Assembly: GCA_016932075.1 (NCBI GenBank)
Contig: JAFGDP010000113.1
Location: 75,732-139,731 of the forward strand
Source: Chitinispirillaceae bacterium
GTDB lineage: Bacteria > Fibrobacterota > Chitinivibrionia > Chitinivibrionales > Chitinispirillaceae
Direction: 5' to 3'
Length of the DNA stretch: 64,000 bases
Below the pieces are notes generated by a model. That model made no database searches. It was not told the DNA's origin and was given only the letters and a program-made list of their open reading frames with translations. Shown one piece after another: positions 8,483 through 18,188 of this stretch. The number at the start of each line of letters is the position of its first letter. The first letter of the stretch is position 1. A program made the translations under genes and the position numbers.

Positions 8483-10000
8483 ATGCTTGGAAAAGCAAAG
8501 AATCTTTTTTCGCAGAGCGGCATAAGGGGTCGCTTTGTCCGAGGTGCCGGCCTTTTATCGGTGGTGTCAGGGGTTGAAAACGGCATCGGCATGCTTCGGA
8601 CCATGCTGCTGGCCCGGTTGCTGGCCCCTGCGGAATTCGGCACCATGGCGGCTGTCTTGGCGATAACAGTTTGCCTGCGCGCGTTCATTCAGGTCGGCGT
8701 ACAGCAATGTATTATTCAAAGTAGGCAGGGCAGGGAATACGAGTTTCTCAATGTCGCCTGGTGGTTCAGGGCCGCACTTTCTTGTGCGATTTTCGCACCC
8801 ACCTTTCTGGCTGCTCCGCTTCTGGCAGGGCTCTTCAGCAATTCCGGCATCACCTCGCTGCTCCGGGTCGCCTTGATCACCATTGTTCTCGATTCGATTG
8901 TGAGCCCGCGCATTTTTATTCTAGAAAAAGAAATGCGGTTCGGCCGCTGGGCGGTGATTATGCAGGGCGCCGCGTTCATCAACGTGGTTACATCCATTAT
9001 CTTCGCCCTGGTGCTGAAAAACGTATGGGCACTTGTGCTCGGACTGCTTTTCGAAAGCGTGAGCAGGTTCCTGCTCTCCTTTATACTTTGCCCTTTCCTG
9101 CCAAGGTTGCGGATTCACCACAGACATCTGGCTGAAATCCGCGCGTTTGCCGGCGGGGCATTCGGACTGCCGGTGCTGCTCATGCTGTATCAGCAGGTCG
9201 ATGTTTTTTTTCTGGGACGTATGGTTTCCATGAGCGAATTGGGAGCCTATAGCCTCGCCCTGACGCTTGCGCGGATCCCGTATATGATATACACCGCGAC
9301 CGTGAGCAAACTGGTGCTGCCTCTCCTGTCGTCGCTGCGCGACGACCGTGAAAAGTCGGTTCGCGCGTTCTCTGGCCTTACCGCGGTGCTGAGTTCTGCC
9401 GGAATTCCGCTCATTATTTTTTTCATCCTGTTTGCCAAACCGGTTCTTCATCTGGCCTACGGTGCTCCGTATGTCAGATCGTGGGTTCCGTTCATGTTTC
9501 TCGCGACCTGTTTCTTCCTTCGCATCTTCAACGAAACTGCGGTGGGCGTTTTTATCGCCCAAGGCCGGCCCGCCGTATACCGCAATTATTCAGTAATCCG
9601 CCTGGTTGCGGCCGCATCCCTTCTGTTTCCGTTCATCACGGTCTGGAAGACCGCGGGCGCGGCGGCGGCAGTGCTTGTTTCGGCCGCTGTGTTCTGGCTA
9701 CTCGTCATCATGAAACTCAGGACCTCGTTCAGTATTTCCCTCTGGCAGTATACTTCACTTTTTATACACGGTGGTCTGTGGGGGCTTCTTGTTGTGCCAA
9801 CGTCCGCGGTCATGTTCTTCGATGGTATTTTCTCGGTGCCGATGGTACAGGTTTTCATCGGCGGTGCCTGCAGCCTGTGCGCAAGCGGGTTTGCCCTGCG
9901 AAAAACGCTCCGCGGTCACGAGGATTTGTTCGAAAAACCGGCGGCAGCGAAAAACCGTTATAACTCAGCAAACCACCCGGAGCCCGAAGGTTTGGCGTAG
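8483..10000 (+). CDS. Lipopolysaccharide/EPS flippase, Wzx-like (MOP superfamily)
   Basis: A 505-residue polytopic inner-membrane protein with about 12-14 hydrophobic helices and the polysaccharide biosynthesis opening GAGLLSVVSGVENG...LLARLLAPAEFGTMA. It contains the typical central segment FAGGAFGLPVLLMLYQQVDVFF followed by LGAYSLALTLARIP. It should translocate undecaprenyl-diphosphate-linked repeat units to the periplasm, in tandem with the Wzy-like protein encoded at 2856-4250. ATG at 8483 lies 8 bases after the previous stop. The C-terminus ends in a charged tail. Confidence 0.88.
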   Translation: MLGKAKNLFSQSGIRGRFVRGAGLLSVVSGVENGIGMLRTMLLARLLAPAEFGTMAAVLAITVCLRAFIQVGVQQCIIQSRQGREYEFLNVAWWFRAALSCAIFAPTFLAAPLLAGLFSNSGITSLLRVALITIVLDSIVSPRIFILEKEMRFGRWAVIMQGAAFINVVTSIIFALVLKNVWALVLGLLFESVSRFLLSFILCPFLPRLRIHHRHLAEIRAFAGGAFGLPVLLMLYQQVDVFFLGRMVSMSELGAYSLALTLARIPYMIYTATVSKLVLPLLSSLRDDREKSVRAFSGLTAVLSSAGIPLIIFFILFAKPVLHLAYGAPYVRSWVPFMFLATCFFLRIFNETAVGVFIAQGRPAVYRNYSVIRLVAAASLLFPFITVWKTAGAAAAVLVSAAVFWLLVIMKLRTSFSISLWQYTSLFIHGGLWGLLVVPTSAVMFFDGIFSVPMVQVFIGGACSLCASGFALRKTLRGHEDLFEKPAAAKNRYNSANHPEPEGLA

Positions 10001-10010
10001 GGCGCCTAGC

Positions 10011-11366
10011 ATGAATATGACCAGCCATACTTCCGATACAGACGCATCTTCCCTCCGCAGGATTGCGCTTGTCGGCGCGTTGCCGACGGCAGACAACCGC
10101 GGCTGCGCCGCCCTCGCGTACGGTGCCCGAAAAGCGCTGCGTGAAGCGTTTCCCGCCACCGGACTATTCTACATGGGATATCTTAAACCGGAACAGATCG
10201 AGGAACTACACCGGCAGGAAGATCTTCCTGGCATGGAAATCATCGATCTCCGGTTTTCGAAAAACGTAACGAGCGCCAATCATATCGTTCTTCTCATAGC
10301 CGCTTCGCTGATTACCCGATTTTTTCCCATCCGCACTCTCGTATCTCTGGTGGCCAAGCGCTTGCCCCATCTGAAGCGGATAATGGAACTCGACGCGGTT
10401 TTCGCGCTCTCAGGCGGCGACAGCTTCACCGATCTCTACGGGTTCGGCCGTTTTCTCTACTCCGTGCTTCCGCAGGTGCTCGCGCTGTGCTGCCGGGTGC
10501 CGGTAGTTTTGCTCCCGCAGACCATCGGGCCCTTTCGCGGTACCGTGTCGCGCATGGCGGGCAGGGCGGTGCTCAAACGCTGCAGGCGCGTCTTGGTGAG
10601 AGAACATGGGAGCCTTGAAACCGTTTGGCGCCTGCTGAATGACGGCATACTGTCCACTGCTGCAGCATTCGCGCCCGATGTCGGTTTTCTTCTTGATCCG
10701 CAGTCGGTTCCGGAGTTGGAGCATGAGGTAACGTCACTGAAAAAGGAAGCTGCACCGCTCATTGGTTTCAATATCAGCGGGCTACTCTGGAATGGCGGTT
10801 ACACGGGACGCAACCAGTTCCGGCTCAGGCACGACTACCGGGAAACAGTCATGCTGCTGTTGGAGACTCTCATGCAGGTTCATCAGAAGCGGGTCCTGCT
10901 GGTGCCGCATGTGTTTGGAAACCGGTTGGAGAGCGACGCGCATGCCTGTCGTGAAGCGCTCGGCGCCCTTCCCTCGGTAGCGCGGTCCAATGTGGCCTTT
11001 TTCGAGCGCAATTTCTCCGCCGGAGAGATCAAATGGCTCATCGGCCGCTGCGACCTTTTCGTGGGTTCGCGCATGCATGCCTGCATCGCGGCGCTGTCGC
11101 AGGGGGTTCCGGCCTTGGCCTTGGCCTATAGCGATAAATTCAGGGGAATATATGAATCGATAGGAATCGCACCACTGGCGCTCGATCTGCGCAGTCGCGC
11201 CATTGAAGAGATAAGGAGCCGCTTGGAATCGTTTTTAAAAGAGCGGGATCAATTGCATCTCGTTTTGCGCGAACGCATACCGGATTTTAAAAATCAGACC
11301 GTGCGTTCTATCGCCGGATCGCTGGGCCGGGAAAAGCCGGCGCAAAACCACTTCCATTTCAAATAG
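10011..11366 (+). CDS. Polysaccharide pyruvyl transferase family protein
   Basis: A 451-residue GT-B-like protein of the CsaB/WcaK family that would add ketal pyruvate to a sugar of the polymer using phosphoenolpyruvate. Visible features are the N-terminal [33 protein letters not shown], and the C-terminal signature [29 protein letters not shown] chose ATG at 10011 because the frame's upstream part overlaps the flippase gene and AGGG lies about 8 bases ahead. It is commonly paired with the F420H2-dehydrogenase-beta-like gene found two genes upstream. Confidence 0.86.
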   Translation: MNMTSHTSDTDASSLRRIALVGALPTADNRGCAALAYGARKALREAFPATGLFYMGYLKPEQIEELHRQEDLPGMEIIDLRFSKNVTSANHIVLLIAASLITRFFPIRTLVSLVAKRLPHLKRIMELDAVFALSGGDSFTDLYGFGRFLYSVLPQVLALCCRVPVVLLPQTIGPFRGTVSRMAGRAVLKRCRRVLVREHGSLETVWRLLNDGILSTAAAFAPDVGFLLDPQSVPELEHEVTSLKKEAAPLIGFNISGLLWNGGYTGRNQFRLRHDYRETVMLLLETLMQVHQKRVLLVPHVFGNRLESDAHACREALGALPSVARSNVAFFERNFSAGEIKWLIGRCDLFVGSRMHACIAALSQGVPALALAYSDKFRGIYESIGIAPLALDLRSRAIEEIRSRLESFLKERDQLHLVLRERIPDFKNQTVRSIAGSLGREKPAQNHFHFK

Positions 11367-11373
11367 AGGAAGG

Positions 11374-12036
11374 ATGCTTAAACCAATGCTGTTTTCCCGG
11401 GTGTTATTCCATTTGTATAAATTCGACAGTCCCAGAGTGCGCGAGATGGTCCTGAATTTGGTCAGACGGCTGGAGCGGGGGGATATTTATTCGCATACCT
11501 TGCGCGACATTTTCCGTGTATACCATGAAGTATCCATCGGTCTTTACACTCACGGTGGATGCTTCCGCAGCAACGCTATGGATCGTCATACCACCATCGG
11601 CAGGTACTGCTCTATCGCATCCGGAGTCAGGGCTATGAACCGGAACCACCCCCTCTCTTTCAAGTCCATGCACGCATTTTTCTTCAATCCGCGGTTGGGA
11701 TATACGGAAAAGGATCTGCTTGAATATACGCCGCTGGTTATTGGCAGCGATGTCTGGATTGGGGCCAACGCACTTATTCTTCCCGGGGTCAGGAGCATCG
11801 GTCATGGAGCCGTAATTGCTGCTGGTGCAGTGGTGCCCAAGCAAGTTCCGCCCTACAGCGTGGTGGTCGGCAATCCGGCCCGGGTCGTAAGATACCGTTT
11901 CTCTCCGTCACTTATCGAGAAGCTGCTCGCCTCAAATTGGTGGGAGCGGCCGATAGAGGAGATACAGCAGGGTATTGGCGAATTCACGCGACTGTATGAA
12001 GCAGCCCCGGTCGGCAGCCAGGAGTCCGTCGGATAG
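11374..12036 (+). CDS. Hexapeptide-repeat acyltransferase (left-handed beta-helix)
   Basis: A 220-residue LbH acyltransferase of the xenobiotic/Vat-like O-acetyltransferase type. Hexapeptide repeats are visible in GLYTHGGCF...[15 protein letters not shown] and [38 protein letters not shown], closing with [16 protein letters not shown]. The catalytic-type histidine is in NRNHPLSF. It likely O- or N-acetylates an EPS sugar from acetyl-CoA in the cytosol. The start at 11374 has a GAGGAAGG ribosome binding site 1-8 bases upstream and follows the pyruvyltransferase gene by 7 bases. Confidence 0.88.
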   Translation: MLKPMLFSRVLFHLYKFDSPRVREMVLNLVRRLERGDIYSHTLRDIFRVYHEVSIGLYTHGGCFRSNAMDRHTTIGRYCSIASGVRAMNRNHPLSFKSMHAFFFNPRLGYTEKDLLEYTPLVIGSDVWIGANALILPGVRSIGHGAVIAAGAVVPKQVPPYSVVVGNPARVVRYRFSPSLIEKLLASNWWERPIEEIQQGIGEFTRLYEAAPVGSQESVG

Positions 12037-12059
12037 TTCGACCGGTAGCAACCATAATC

Positions 12060-13037
12060 ATGATCCTAGACAAGCAATTACCGGCAATCGACGTCAGCAT
12101 CGTCATCGTGAACTGGAATACGCGTCTGATGCTACTTGACTGCCTGCGGTCACTCAAAGAGCAGACGGTTGCCAGCAGCATTGAAGTTATCGTGGTTGAC
12201 AACGGCTCGACCGACGGTTCTGTTGCCGCGGTGAATGCGGCCTTCCCGGACGTGACGATGATAGTTAATCCCGACAACCGTGGTTTCAGCCGCGCCAACA
12301 ATCAGGGCATAGCCGTAAGCCGCGGGCGGTATGTCTGTCTGGTCAATTCCGACATCAAGGTGCTCGACAGCTGCGTCGATAAAATGGTCGGTTATATGGA
12401 AAGCCATCACGACATCGGGCTCCTCGGACCCCGCACAGTATCGGAAAACATGCAGCTGCGTCAGAACTGCCGCAGGTTTCCTTCCTTGTCGACCCTCGTT
12501 GCTGACTCCTTCTTCCTCCGATATCTCACCGGCGGGAGGCCTCCGTTCACCGGCCGCACCTTGCGCGCGTCGACCTACCTGACCACGCACGACGCTGAAG
12601 TTGTGTCCGGATGTTTTCTCATGGCGCGGCGGACTGCCATGGAATCGGTCGGGCTGCTCGACGAGCGCTTTTTTATTTACGGAGAAGACGTTGATTGGTG
12701 TAAAAGGTTTCACGACGCCCGGTGGCGAATCGTCTTCTTTGCGGACGCGTACGCGATTCATTACGGCGGCGCCAGTTCCGCCGCGCTGCCGGCCCGATTC
12801 GCGGCCGAGATGCAGAAATCGGAAATGCAATACTGGCTCAAGCATCACGCACAGGCTTCGGTGACGCTGTTTCGCGCGATAAAGGTGCTATCTCTGGCCA
12901 TCCATGTACTCTGCTGGCCGTTCAATGTTCTTCTCGCACGTCCGGCCCGGATTCAGGCGCAGGAAACTATGCGTGGCTACATTGCATGCCTGCGCGTGGT
13001 ATTGTTCCCCGACTTGATTCAGGAGCGCAGAATATGA
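12060..13037 (+). CDS. Glycosyltransferase family 2 (rhamnosyltransferase-like)
   Basis: A 325-residue GT-A enzyme. It opens with DVSIVIVNWNTRLMLLDCL, then VVDNGSTDGSV, NPDNRGFSRANNQGI and the DxD-like VNSDIKVLD. The acceptor region has VSGCFLMARRTAMESVGLLDERFFIYGEDVDWCKR, the signature of dTDP-rhamnosyltransferase-like GT2 enzymes. The C-terminus is mildly hydrophobic and may contact the membrane. ATG at 12060 has no strong ribosome binding site. It overlaps the next gene as ATGA. The donor sugar is not determinable from sequence. Confidence 0.88.
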   Translation: MILDKQLPAIDVSIVIVNWNTRLMLLDCLRSLKEQTVASSIEVIVVDNGSTDGSVAAVNAAFPDVTMIVNPDNRGFSRANNQGIAVSRGRYVCLVNSDIKVLDSCVDKMVGYMESHHDIGLLGPRTVSENMQLRQNCRRFPSLSTLVADSFFLRYLTGGRPPFTGRTLRASTYLTTHDAEVVSGCFLMARRTAMESVGLLDERFFIYGEDVDWCKRFHDARWRIVFFADAYAIHYGGASSAALPARFAAEMQKSEMQYWLKHHAQASVTLFRAIKVLSLAIHVLCWPFNVLLARPARIQAQETMRGYIACLRVVLFPDLIQERRI

Positions 13038-14230
13038 ATACACCAACCCATCAGCCCCGCCCTCAGGAGGGCGTCTCCCGCCAGGCCGTTACGGTTAGGC
13101 AGGCGGAACCTATCGACCGTCCCGAAATCTGGGAATTCATCAAGAACGCGTACGGCCGCCGTGCCGCCCAGAAAATCCCGGCCCGGTGGAACTGGGAATA
13201 CCGGGCTAACCCATTCTGGAGGGAAGAGCGGCTTCCTGTATGGCTGGCGTTTGATAATGGCAAAATCATCGGCCAGAACTGCGCGATGTACGTGCCGCTC
13301 AAGATAGGGTCCCGGACCATCCACGCCGCCTGGTCGGTTGACACCATAGTGCTGTCGCAGTACCGCGGACAGGGTGCGGGATCGCTTCTGCAAAAAGCGA
13401 GTTCCCGCCACCACCAAGTGTTCATGAGCCTGTCAATGTCCAAAGCGAACCGCCGCGTCAAGAGCAAGATCGGCTCAATGCCGCTGCCGCCGGTGACGGT
13501 ATACCGGAAATTTTTGAAGCTGACGTCGGGGGCGGTGCGGCTATATATACAGTCATTGGAGCAGAAACAGCCGACAAAATCGCGGTTATTTCGCCTCGCC
13601 TGCTCCATTTTCCGGGTTCATCAGCTTATTCCGTTTTTCTTGAACCCGCTCATTGTGGCCTACCAACTGCTGTATGCTATGCGCGGCAAACCGCAGCCCG
13701 TCCAGATCGAAGAGATTGCGGAGTTTGGACCGGAAGTCGACACGTTCTGGGAAGAAGTCCGCACCGATTATGATATCCTCGTGGAAAAAAATGCGCAATA
13801 TCTGAACTGGAAGTACGTCTGTCAGCCTGACACGAGGTACCGGCTTTTTACCGCAAAAAAAGGTGGCACGGTTGCCGGGTTCATGGTTGTGCGGCAGTTC
13901 GGTCCGGGCGAGCTGGAGTTCGGCATAATCGCCGAACTGTTCACCGCGCGCTCCGATGCGGATACACGAAGTGTAATGCTCCGGCACGCTGAAGAATTTT
14001 TCCGCGGCCGCGTGAATTACATGGAGAGCGCCGCCTCGATGCGCGAGTTCGGTGAAACGTTCAGGTCGGCTGGGTTTATCGCCTGCGAAAAGGTGGCGCC
14101 TCAGTTCAGTTGCGCCGAATCGCTTGCCGATGTCCGGGCCGAGGCCGTTTCAGGGACCTGGTTTTTGAGTCGGGGCGATCACGACTGGGATGCGTACCGG
14201 CCGGTGGTTGCGCAACAGGAAAAAGCCTGA
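13034..14230 (+). CDS. GNAT-like acyltransferase of the EPS cluster
   Basis: A 398-residue protein. The N-terminal half resembles a GNAT fold: VTVRQAEPIDRPEIWEF, then AWSVDTIVLSQYRGQGAGSLLQKA with the acetyl-CoA pyrophosphate loop Q-x-x-G-x-G/A. The second half contains YLNWKYVCQPDTRYRLF and a second GNAT-like strand pattern. The length and duplicated architecture resemble FemAB/BioF2-type GNAT proteins of EPS loci. It probably N-acylates an amino sugar or transfers an amino acid. ATG at 13034 overlaps the preceding stop as ATGA; a longer reading from 12722 would bury most of the upstream gene. Substrate unknown. Confidence 0.72.
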   Translation: MNTPTHQPRPQEGVSRQAVTVRQAEPIDRPEIWEFIKNAYGRRAAQKIPARWNWEYRANPFWREERLPVWLAFDNGKIIGQNCAMYVPLKIGSRTIHAAWSVDTIVLSQYRGQGAGSLLQKASSRHHQVFMSLSMSKANRRVKSKIGSMPLPPVTVYRKFLKLTSGAVRLYIQSLEQKQPTKSRLFRLACSIFRVHQLIPFFLNPLIVAYQLLYAMRGKPQPVQIEEIAEFGPEVDTFWEEVRTDYDILVEKNAQYLNWKYVCQPDTRYRLFTAKKGGTVAGFMVVRQFGPGELEFGIIAELFTARSDADTRSVMLRHAEEFFRGRVNYMESAASMREFGETFRSAGFIACEKVAPQFSCAESLADVRAEAVSGTWFLSRGDHDWDAYRPVVAQQEKA

Positions 14231-14249
14231 AATGGAAGGAGGCGTTTTT

Positions 14250-15293
14250 TTGAAACGGACAACACTGCTTTTTGCACTGGGTATCGTTGCGGTCGGGCGC
14301 TACAGCCCCTGTTTCCCGGTGCCAGTCATCGCTGATCATTCGGTTGTTGTAATGGCCGAGAAAATCCCCGCCCGTTGGATTGACAGCGTCAAGACGATGC
14401 AGCTGGCATATCCGGGAGAGTCGCATGGAAAGGGGCTGCTCTACGGCATGAAGCTTCTGCAGGCCGTGGACAACCGGTTTGCAGTAGATACCGCGTACGG
14501 AAAGGCCCCGCGCGTGGCAACGAAAGACAACCTTCGTGTTCACCGAGCCCGGTACGACAATTCCCCGGCGCTGCGGTATCCAGCCGGCTCTTCGCTCCGC
14601 TGGAGGGAAAGTGGCGGTGAGGAACATATGTGGACCAGCAGTTTTGCGGTCAGCGCCGTAAAAGCGCAGATCACCATGGCGCGCGACACGTTGCGGAATC
14701 CATATCGCGCGTTTACGTTTGGCTGGTGTTGGGACATGTGCTGGCAGGCACCGTGTGTTGCAATCGGCGAATGGGCCGGACGTGCCTACTACTGGGGCGA
14801 TAGCTCCTGCACCGGGACTTCTTGCTGGCGTGAGAGTTATGTCAATAATTGGGACACGACAGAAACCAGAATCAACCTGCAGATGTATCTCGATGTATGG
14901 GACGCCCTTGGGAAGGCGTTTCCTTCAACGGCAATGATTTATAGTACCGGTCCGGTGGATGGAAGCTGCAAATCCGGTTGTAAGGGTTTTCAGCGCAACC
15001 GGAAACATGAATTCATCAGGAATTGGGTGAAACGAAACGTCGCCGGCGAGCGGTTTCTTTTTGATTATGCCGACATACTCTCATGGAATAATGAAGGAGA
15101 ACGGCATACGGTTACCGAAGGAGGGTACACCTTTCAGGCGATTCATCCGGATAATGATGCTGAATATGACGGAGGAACCGGAAGCTGTCATATAAGCGAG
15201 GAGGGCACGGTAAGACTGGCCAAGGCAATGTGGTGGCTTCTGGCACGTGTTGCGGGTTGGGATGGCGTGACGGACGGGACCGGGATCAGGTAA
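14250..15293 (+). CDS. Secreted SGNH-hydrolase-like protein
   Basis: About 347 residues from a TTG at 14250, chosen because GGAAGGAGG lies 6 bases upstream and the product then begins with a clean signal peptide (MKRTTLLFALGIVAV); an ATG at 14232 is inside that ribosome binding site. The body contains YPGESHGKGLLYGMKLLQ near the N-terminus, where SGNH enzymes carry the nucleophile, and a C-terminal SCHISEEGTVRLAKAMWW block that could supply the His. It also has many cysteines (FGWCWDMCWQAPC, CTGTSCW, CKSGCKG), suggesting periplasmic disulfides. It may be a polymer esterase or acetyltransferase. Fold assignment is moderate. Confidence 0.6.
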   Translation: MKRTTLLFALGIVAVGRYSPCFPVPVIADHSVVVMAEKIPARWIDSVKTMQLAYPGESHGKGLLYGMKLLQAVDNRFAVDTAYGKAPRVATKDNLRVHRARYDNSPALRYPAGSSLRWRESGGEEHMWTSSFAVSAVKAQITMARDTLRNPYRAFTFGWCWDMCWQAPCVAIGEWAGRAYYWGDSSCTGTSCWRESYVNNWDTTETRINLQMYLDVWDALGKAFPSTAMIYSTGPVDGSCKSGCKGFQRNRKHEFIRNWVKRNVAGERFLFDYADILSWNNEGERHTVTEGGYTFQAIHPDNDAEYDGGTGSCHISEEGTVRLAKAMWWLLARVAGWDGVTDGTGIR

Positions 15294-15421
15294 AAGGGGA
15301 AATGCAATATCATTCTTGACAATGGCACACAAGATTTCCCAGGCTCTATATCATTGAGCTGCGGGTGGGCGGACTGAAAGTTGAAAGGCGCATGTGTATG
15401 TGAACGAAAGGATTATTTGCC

Positions 15422-16267
15422 ATGCCTGAACGTCCACTGCTAAAAAGAGAGTGCCGTATTCACCGGCACCCTGAATTGCTGTTTTTTTTGACGCTGTTTT
15501 TCGTTTCCTGCCAGAACGGCATGAAAGATTGCGCACCAGTAAAAATCAAAACAGAAAAGGGCGTTACGCAAACGATGGGTTCAAAGAGTGTTCTGTTCGC
15601 CCACCAATCCGTGGGAAGGAATATTCTTGAAGGGGTACAGCGGCTCGGTGTCGGTATCCCGATTGTTGAGGTGGTGGACGTCGCCATCCTTGCGGATACG
15701 GTTGCACCGGGTATCTGGCATGCGCGGCTAGGAAAAAACGGCGATCCGTACGGGAAGATCACGGCATTTCGGTCAATGCTTGCCGCCGGCAACGCTGGGA
15801 AAAAGTTCGACATCGCACTCATGAAATTGTGCTATGTTGATATTAAACCTACGACAGATATCAATGCGCTTTTTTCGGTATATTCGCAGGAGATAATAAA
15901 CATCAAAAAAACCTTTCCTTTCCTCACTATTATTCATTGCACGATCCCGCTCAAAACGTCTATGCCCGCTGGTATTAAGGAGCGGCTACTGCAGATGTTT
16001 ACCGGTGACCAAGCCAATATTTGCAGAAATAAGTTCAACGAGCTCATGCGACTACAATATGCAGAAAAAGAGCCGATTTTCGACCTGGCTGCTACAGAAT
16101 CATCCAAGCCGGATGGACAACGTGAAACGTTTTCCTTCAAGGGAAAGACCTGCGAAGCGTTATATCCCGGATACACCACGGACGGTGGCCATTTGAACGA
16201 AGCGGGCCAGGACAGAGCGGCGACGGAGTTCCTTCGGACAATCGCACAGGCAGGTGAGAAGAAGTGA
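15422..16267 (+). CDS. SGNH-like hydrolase lipoprotein
   Basis: A 281-residue protein. The N-terminus has basic residues, a hydrophobic core and a lipobox-like FFVSC around residue 37, so it is probably a lipoprotein. The HQSVGRNI segment (FAHQSVGRN) matches a variant block I of SGNH hydrolases, and the C-terminal block YTTDGGHLNEAGQDRAA supplies the conserved Asp-x-x-His. It follows a second SGNH-like gene and ends in a GTGA overlap with the acyl-AMP ligase. A role in removing or adding ester groups on the EPS is likely but not demonstrated. AAAGGA lies about 9 bases before the ATG at 15422. Confidence 0.68.
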   Translation: MPERPLLKRECRIHRHPELLFFLTLFFVSCQNGMKDCAPVKIKTEKGVTQTMGSKSVLFAHQSVGRNILEGVQRLGVGIPIVEVVDVAILADTVAPGIWHARLGKNGDPYGKITAFRSMLAAGNAGKKFDIALMKLCYVDIKPTTDINALFSVYSQEIINIKKTFPFLTIIHCTIPLKTSMPAGIKERLLQMFTGDQANICRNKFNELMRLQYAEKEPIFDLAATESSKPDGQRETFSFKGKTCEALYPGYTTDGGHLNEAGQDRAATEFLRTIAQAGEKK

Positions 16268-17841
16268 TCAATCCTCCGTTATTGCTCCACCATTTTCTCG
16301 AACAAAGCAGCGAGCGCTGTCCGGAAAAGACAGCGGTTGTCTGTAACGAAATTCGGGCGACGTATAAGAGGATCAATAATGAAGCTGATTGTATTGCCCG
16401 CGCGCTTTGCTCGCATGGCGTTGAAAAAGGCAATAGGGTGGCTCTCCTGTTCGAGAATGGTCTCGAGTACATAACATCCTATTACGGCATACTGAAAGCT
16501 GGCGCCGTGGCAGTGCCCCTTTCATCGGAACTTAAAGAGGAGCAGTGCGCTGCGCTTATTGACAGGATAGATGCACGCGCGTTTCTATTCGGGTCCAAAT
16601 GGGAGGCAATGGCGCGGAATGCGCTTGTGCGGATACACGGGCCGTGTGTGGCTGTGGTTCCCGGACCGAAAACAGCGCATGCTTTCTGGCCCTCAGGTCT
16701 CCATGATCTGCATGAATGGCAGACGGCCGGAGTGTTTAAGGCGGTAAACCGGACTATTGATGAAAACGACATTGCCAGTATCATTTTTACCTCAGGCTCA
16801 ACTGGCACGTCCAAGGGTGTGGTGCTGTCGCATAGGAACATTGTGGCAAACACGCTGAGCATCATCGAATATCTGCAATTGACCGACCGCGATGTTCAGA
16901 TGGTCGTGTTGCCGTTTTTCTACGTCATGGGAAAATCGCTGCTCAATACCCATATTGCGGTTGGCGGAACCGTGGTCATCAACAATCGGTTCGCCTTTGC
17001 CGCGGCAGTGCTCAATCAGATGGTCGAGGAGAAGGTGACCGGTTTTTCCGGTGTTCCTTCAACCTATGCCTATCTGCTTAACCGGTCTCCGCTGGCAAAA
17101 TACCGCGACAAACTGACAACGCTGCGGTACTGCTCCCAGGCAGGAGGGCATATGCCCACGGCAGTAAAGCAGGAGCTGCGTCAGGCCCTGCCGGATCATA
17201 CGCGGATCGTGATCATGTACGGTGCAACCGAGGCGTCGGCCCGGCTGACCTGGCTGGATCCTGCCTGGTTTGAAAAAAAGATCGGTTCTATCGGTAAACC
17301 GATTCCCGGGGTGAAGGTTCGTGTTATTGATGAACAGGGAAACGATGCGGCACCCAACCAGGTCGGTGAACTGGTCGCGAGCGGTTCCAATATCATGCAG
17401 GGATACTGGAAGGATCCGGATGCGACCGCCAGGGTTCTTGACAAAAACGGCTACCATACCGGTGATCTCGGCTATTACGACGAAGATGGTTTTTTATTCA
17501 TAAGCGGCAGGAAAGACAGTATCCTCAAGGTCGGTGGACACAAGATAAATCCTCAAGAGATCGAAGAGGCCATCATGGCGGACGGGTACGCCATAGAGGT
17601 TGCTGTTGTGGGCATGGACGACCCGATTTTGGGAAAGAAACTGGTTGCTATAATTGTACCGCGCGATGGAACATGCGATGAAAAAATGGTACTCTCGGCA
17701 TGCTCCTCGCGCTTGCCGCGTTATAAAGTGCCTTCCTTGGTACTACCCGTTTCCTCACTGCCGAAGACCGCGAATGGAAAGACCGACCGCGAGCGCTGCT
17801 CGCTGCTTGTTCATGAGAATGAAAACAAGATAATGTCATAA
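16264..17841 (+). CDS. AMP-forming acyl-CoA/acyl-ACP ligase
   Basis: A 525-residue ANL-superfamily enzyme. Motifs appear in order: the P-loop IIFTSGSTGTSKGVVLSH (around residues 174-191), YGATEASARL, GYWKDPDATARVLDKNGYHTGDLGYYDEDGF, ISGRKDSILKVGGHKI, and the C-terminal catalytic lysine in PKTANGKTDRE. It would adenylate a carboxylic acid and pass it to CoA or, given the ACP gene immediately downstream, to that carrier's phosphopantetheine. GTG at 16264 overlaps the preceding stop. Similar ligases with an AsnB-type partner are known in exosortase-associated EPS loci, which fits the exosortase 2.7 kb past the operon end. Confidence 0.9.
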   Translation: MINPPLLLHHFLEQSSERCPEKTAVVCNEIRATYKRINNEADCIARALCSHGVEKGNRVALLFENGLEYITSYYGILKAGAVAVPLSSELKEEQCAALIDRIDARAFLFGSKWEAMARNALVRIHGPCVAVVPGPKTAHAFWPSGLHDLHEWQTAGVFKAVNRTIDENDIASIIFTSGSTGTSKGVVLSHRNIVANTLSIIEYLQLTDRDVQMVVLPFFYVMGKSLLNTHIAVGGTVVINNRFAFAAAVLNQMVEEKVTGFSGVPSTYAYLLNRSPLAKYRDKLTTLRYCSQAGGHMPTAVKQELRQALPDHTRIVIMYGATEASARLTWLDPAWFEKKIGSIGKPIPGVKVRVIDEQGNDAAPNQVGELVASGSNIMQGYWKDPDATARVLDKNGYHTGDLGYYDEDGFLFISGRKDSILKVGGHKINPQEIEEAIMADGYAIEVAVVGMDDPILGKKLVAIIVPRDGTCDEKMVLSACSSRLPRYKVPSLVLPVSSLPKTANGKTDRERCSLLVHENENKIMS

Positions 17842-17878
17842 TTATATGGAGCATACTTTGCAGCAAAAAAAGGAGGAT

Positions 17879-18130
17879 ATGTTGGATGTCATAACGCCGG
17901 TACGTGCCTTTATTGTGGAGAATTTTCTGTTCGGTGATGCGGCCAAGCTCGCGGCTGATGATACGTCGTTTCTAAACAGTGGCATTATCGATTCCACCGG
18001 TTTGCTCGAGGTGATTCAGTTTCTTGAAGAGACGTTCGCCATCAAGATTGAAGATGATGAGCTGCTTCCGGAAAACCTTGACAGCCTGGTGAACATACAG
18101 AAATTTGTCGAGCGGAAAAAAACAAACTGA
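17879..18130 (+). CDS. Acyl carrier protein
   Basis: A small acidic ACP of about 83 residues. The phosphopantetheine attachment Ser sits in IIDSTGLLEVIQFLEETF (Ser about 39 from this start), with the second helix IEDDELLPENLDSLVNIQKFVER typical of type II carriers. Start choice is uncertain. ATG at 17846 gives 94 residues but has no ribosome binding site. AGGAGG at 17871-17876 would serve ATG 17879 (2 bases away) or TTG 17882 (5 bases away). Its place between an acyl-AMP ligase and an asparagine synthetase-like gene suggests it holds an acyl group for transfer or amidation. Confidence 0.88.
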   Translation: MLDVITPVRAFIVENFLFGDAAKLAADDTSFLNSGIIDSTGLLEVIQFLEETFAIKIEDDELLPENLDSLVNIQKFVERKKTN

Positions 18131-18188
18131 TCTCATTATGGAAAATTCTCGTCGCGCGATGGAAACCACGAAATAGGGATGGTCTGAG

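Noticed and set aside
15311..15330. Second sigma-54-like TGGCAC element before the second SGNH gene
   Set aside because: The -12 element (TTGC) is absent at the required spacing.
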